The translations under genes were made by a program, and so were the position numbers. The notes beneath the pieces are model-generated. The model ran no database searches, was not told the origin of the DNA, and was given only the letters and a program-made list of their open reading frames with translations. A stretch of DNA of 64,000 nt from Castor canadensis (taxonomy: Eukaryota > Chordata > Mammalia > Rodentia > Castoridae). The number at the start of each line of letters is the position of its first letter. Within the stretch, counting starts at the first letter, position 1. Positions 63,010-64,000 of this stretch are shown in pieces. The stretch is from positions 148,479,818-148,543,817 of the forward strand of contig NC_133395.1 of the NCBI RefSeq assembly GCF_047511655.1, given 5' to 3'.

Positions 63010-64000
<991 letters not shown>

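Overview
The window is ordinary nuclear DNA of a placental mammal, almost certainly a rodent. Its genes are split by GT-AG introns, it has a CpG-island promoter, and it is dense in LINE-1, B1-like (7SL-derived) and tRNA-derived ID-like SINEs. The SINE wording and the 3' end of the youngest L1 recall beaver or kangaroo-rat genomes (Castorimorpha). That placement is an impression from memory, not a result.

Layout. Positions 1-10.1 kb hold no recognised exon, only old L1, SINEs and other repeats; this is probably an upstream intron of the plus-strand gene. From 10.1 to about 28 kb, six plus-strand exons (plus a candidate terminal exon) encode the C-terminal ~640 residues of CFAP92 (KIAA1257), a putative cilia/flagella protein. 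From 60,928 down to 29,893 the minus strand carries a complete ACAD9 gene: 18 coding exons, every intron phase consistent, 622 residues, ending about 2 kb tail-to-tail from CFAP92. The ACAD9 promoter is a CpG island with a perfect NRF-1 site, as expected for a nuclear gene of mitochondrial function. Upstream of ACAD9 (61.4-64 kb) lie a composite SINE, a decayed class-I-like endogenous retrovirus pro-pol remnant, and a GC-rich beta-tubulin pseudogene cut by the window end.

Gene roles. ACAD9 is a mitochondrial acyl-CoA dehydrogenase that also serves complex I assembly. CFAP92 is poorly characterised. The two appear to be neighbours by synteny only (I recall the same convergent order on human chromosome 3q21); nothing indicates a shared pathway.

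I found no undescribed biological system. The most useful second-look items are a 60-bp minisatellite with a 20-residue open-frame period in ACAD9 intron 1, a pair of adjacent palindromes, a recurrent three-module composite SINE, a young L1 insertion with a 15-bp target duplication, two nested-insertion sites, and the tubulin copy, which has a single visible nonsense codon and isotype-8-like residues.
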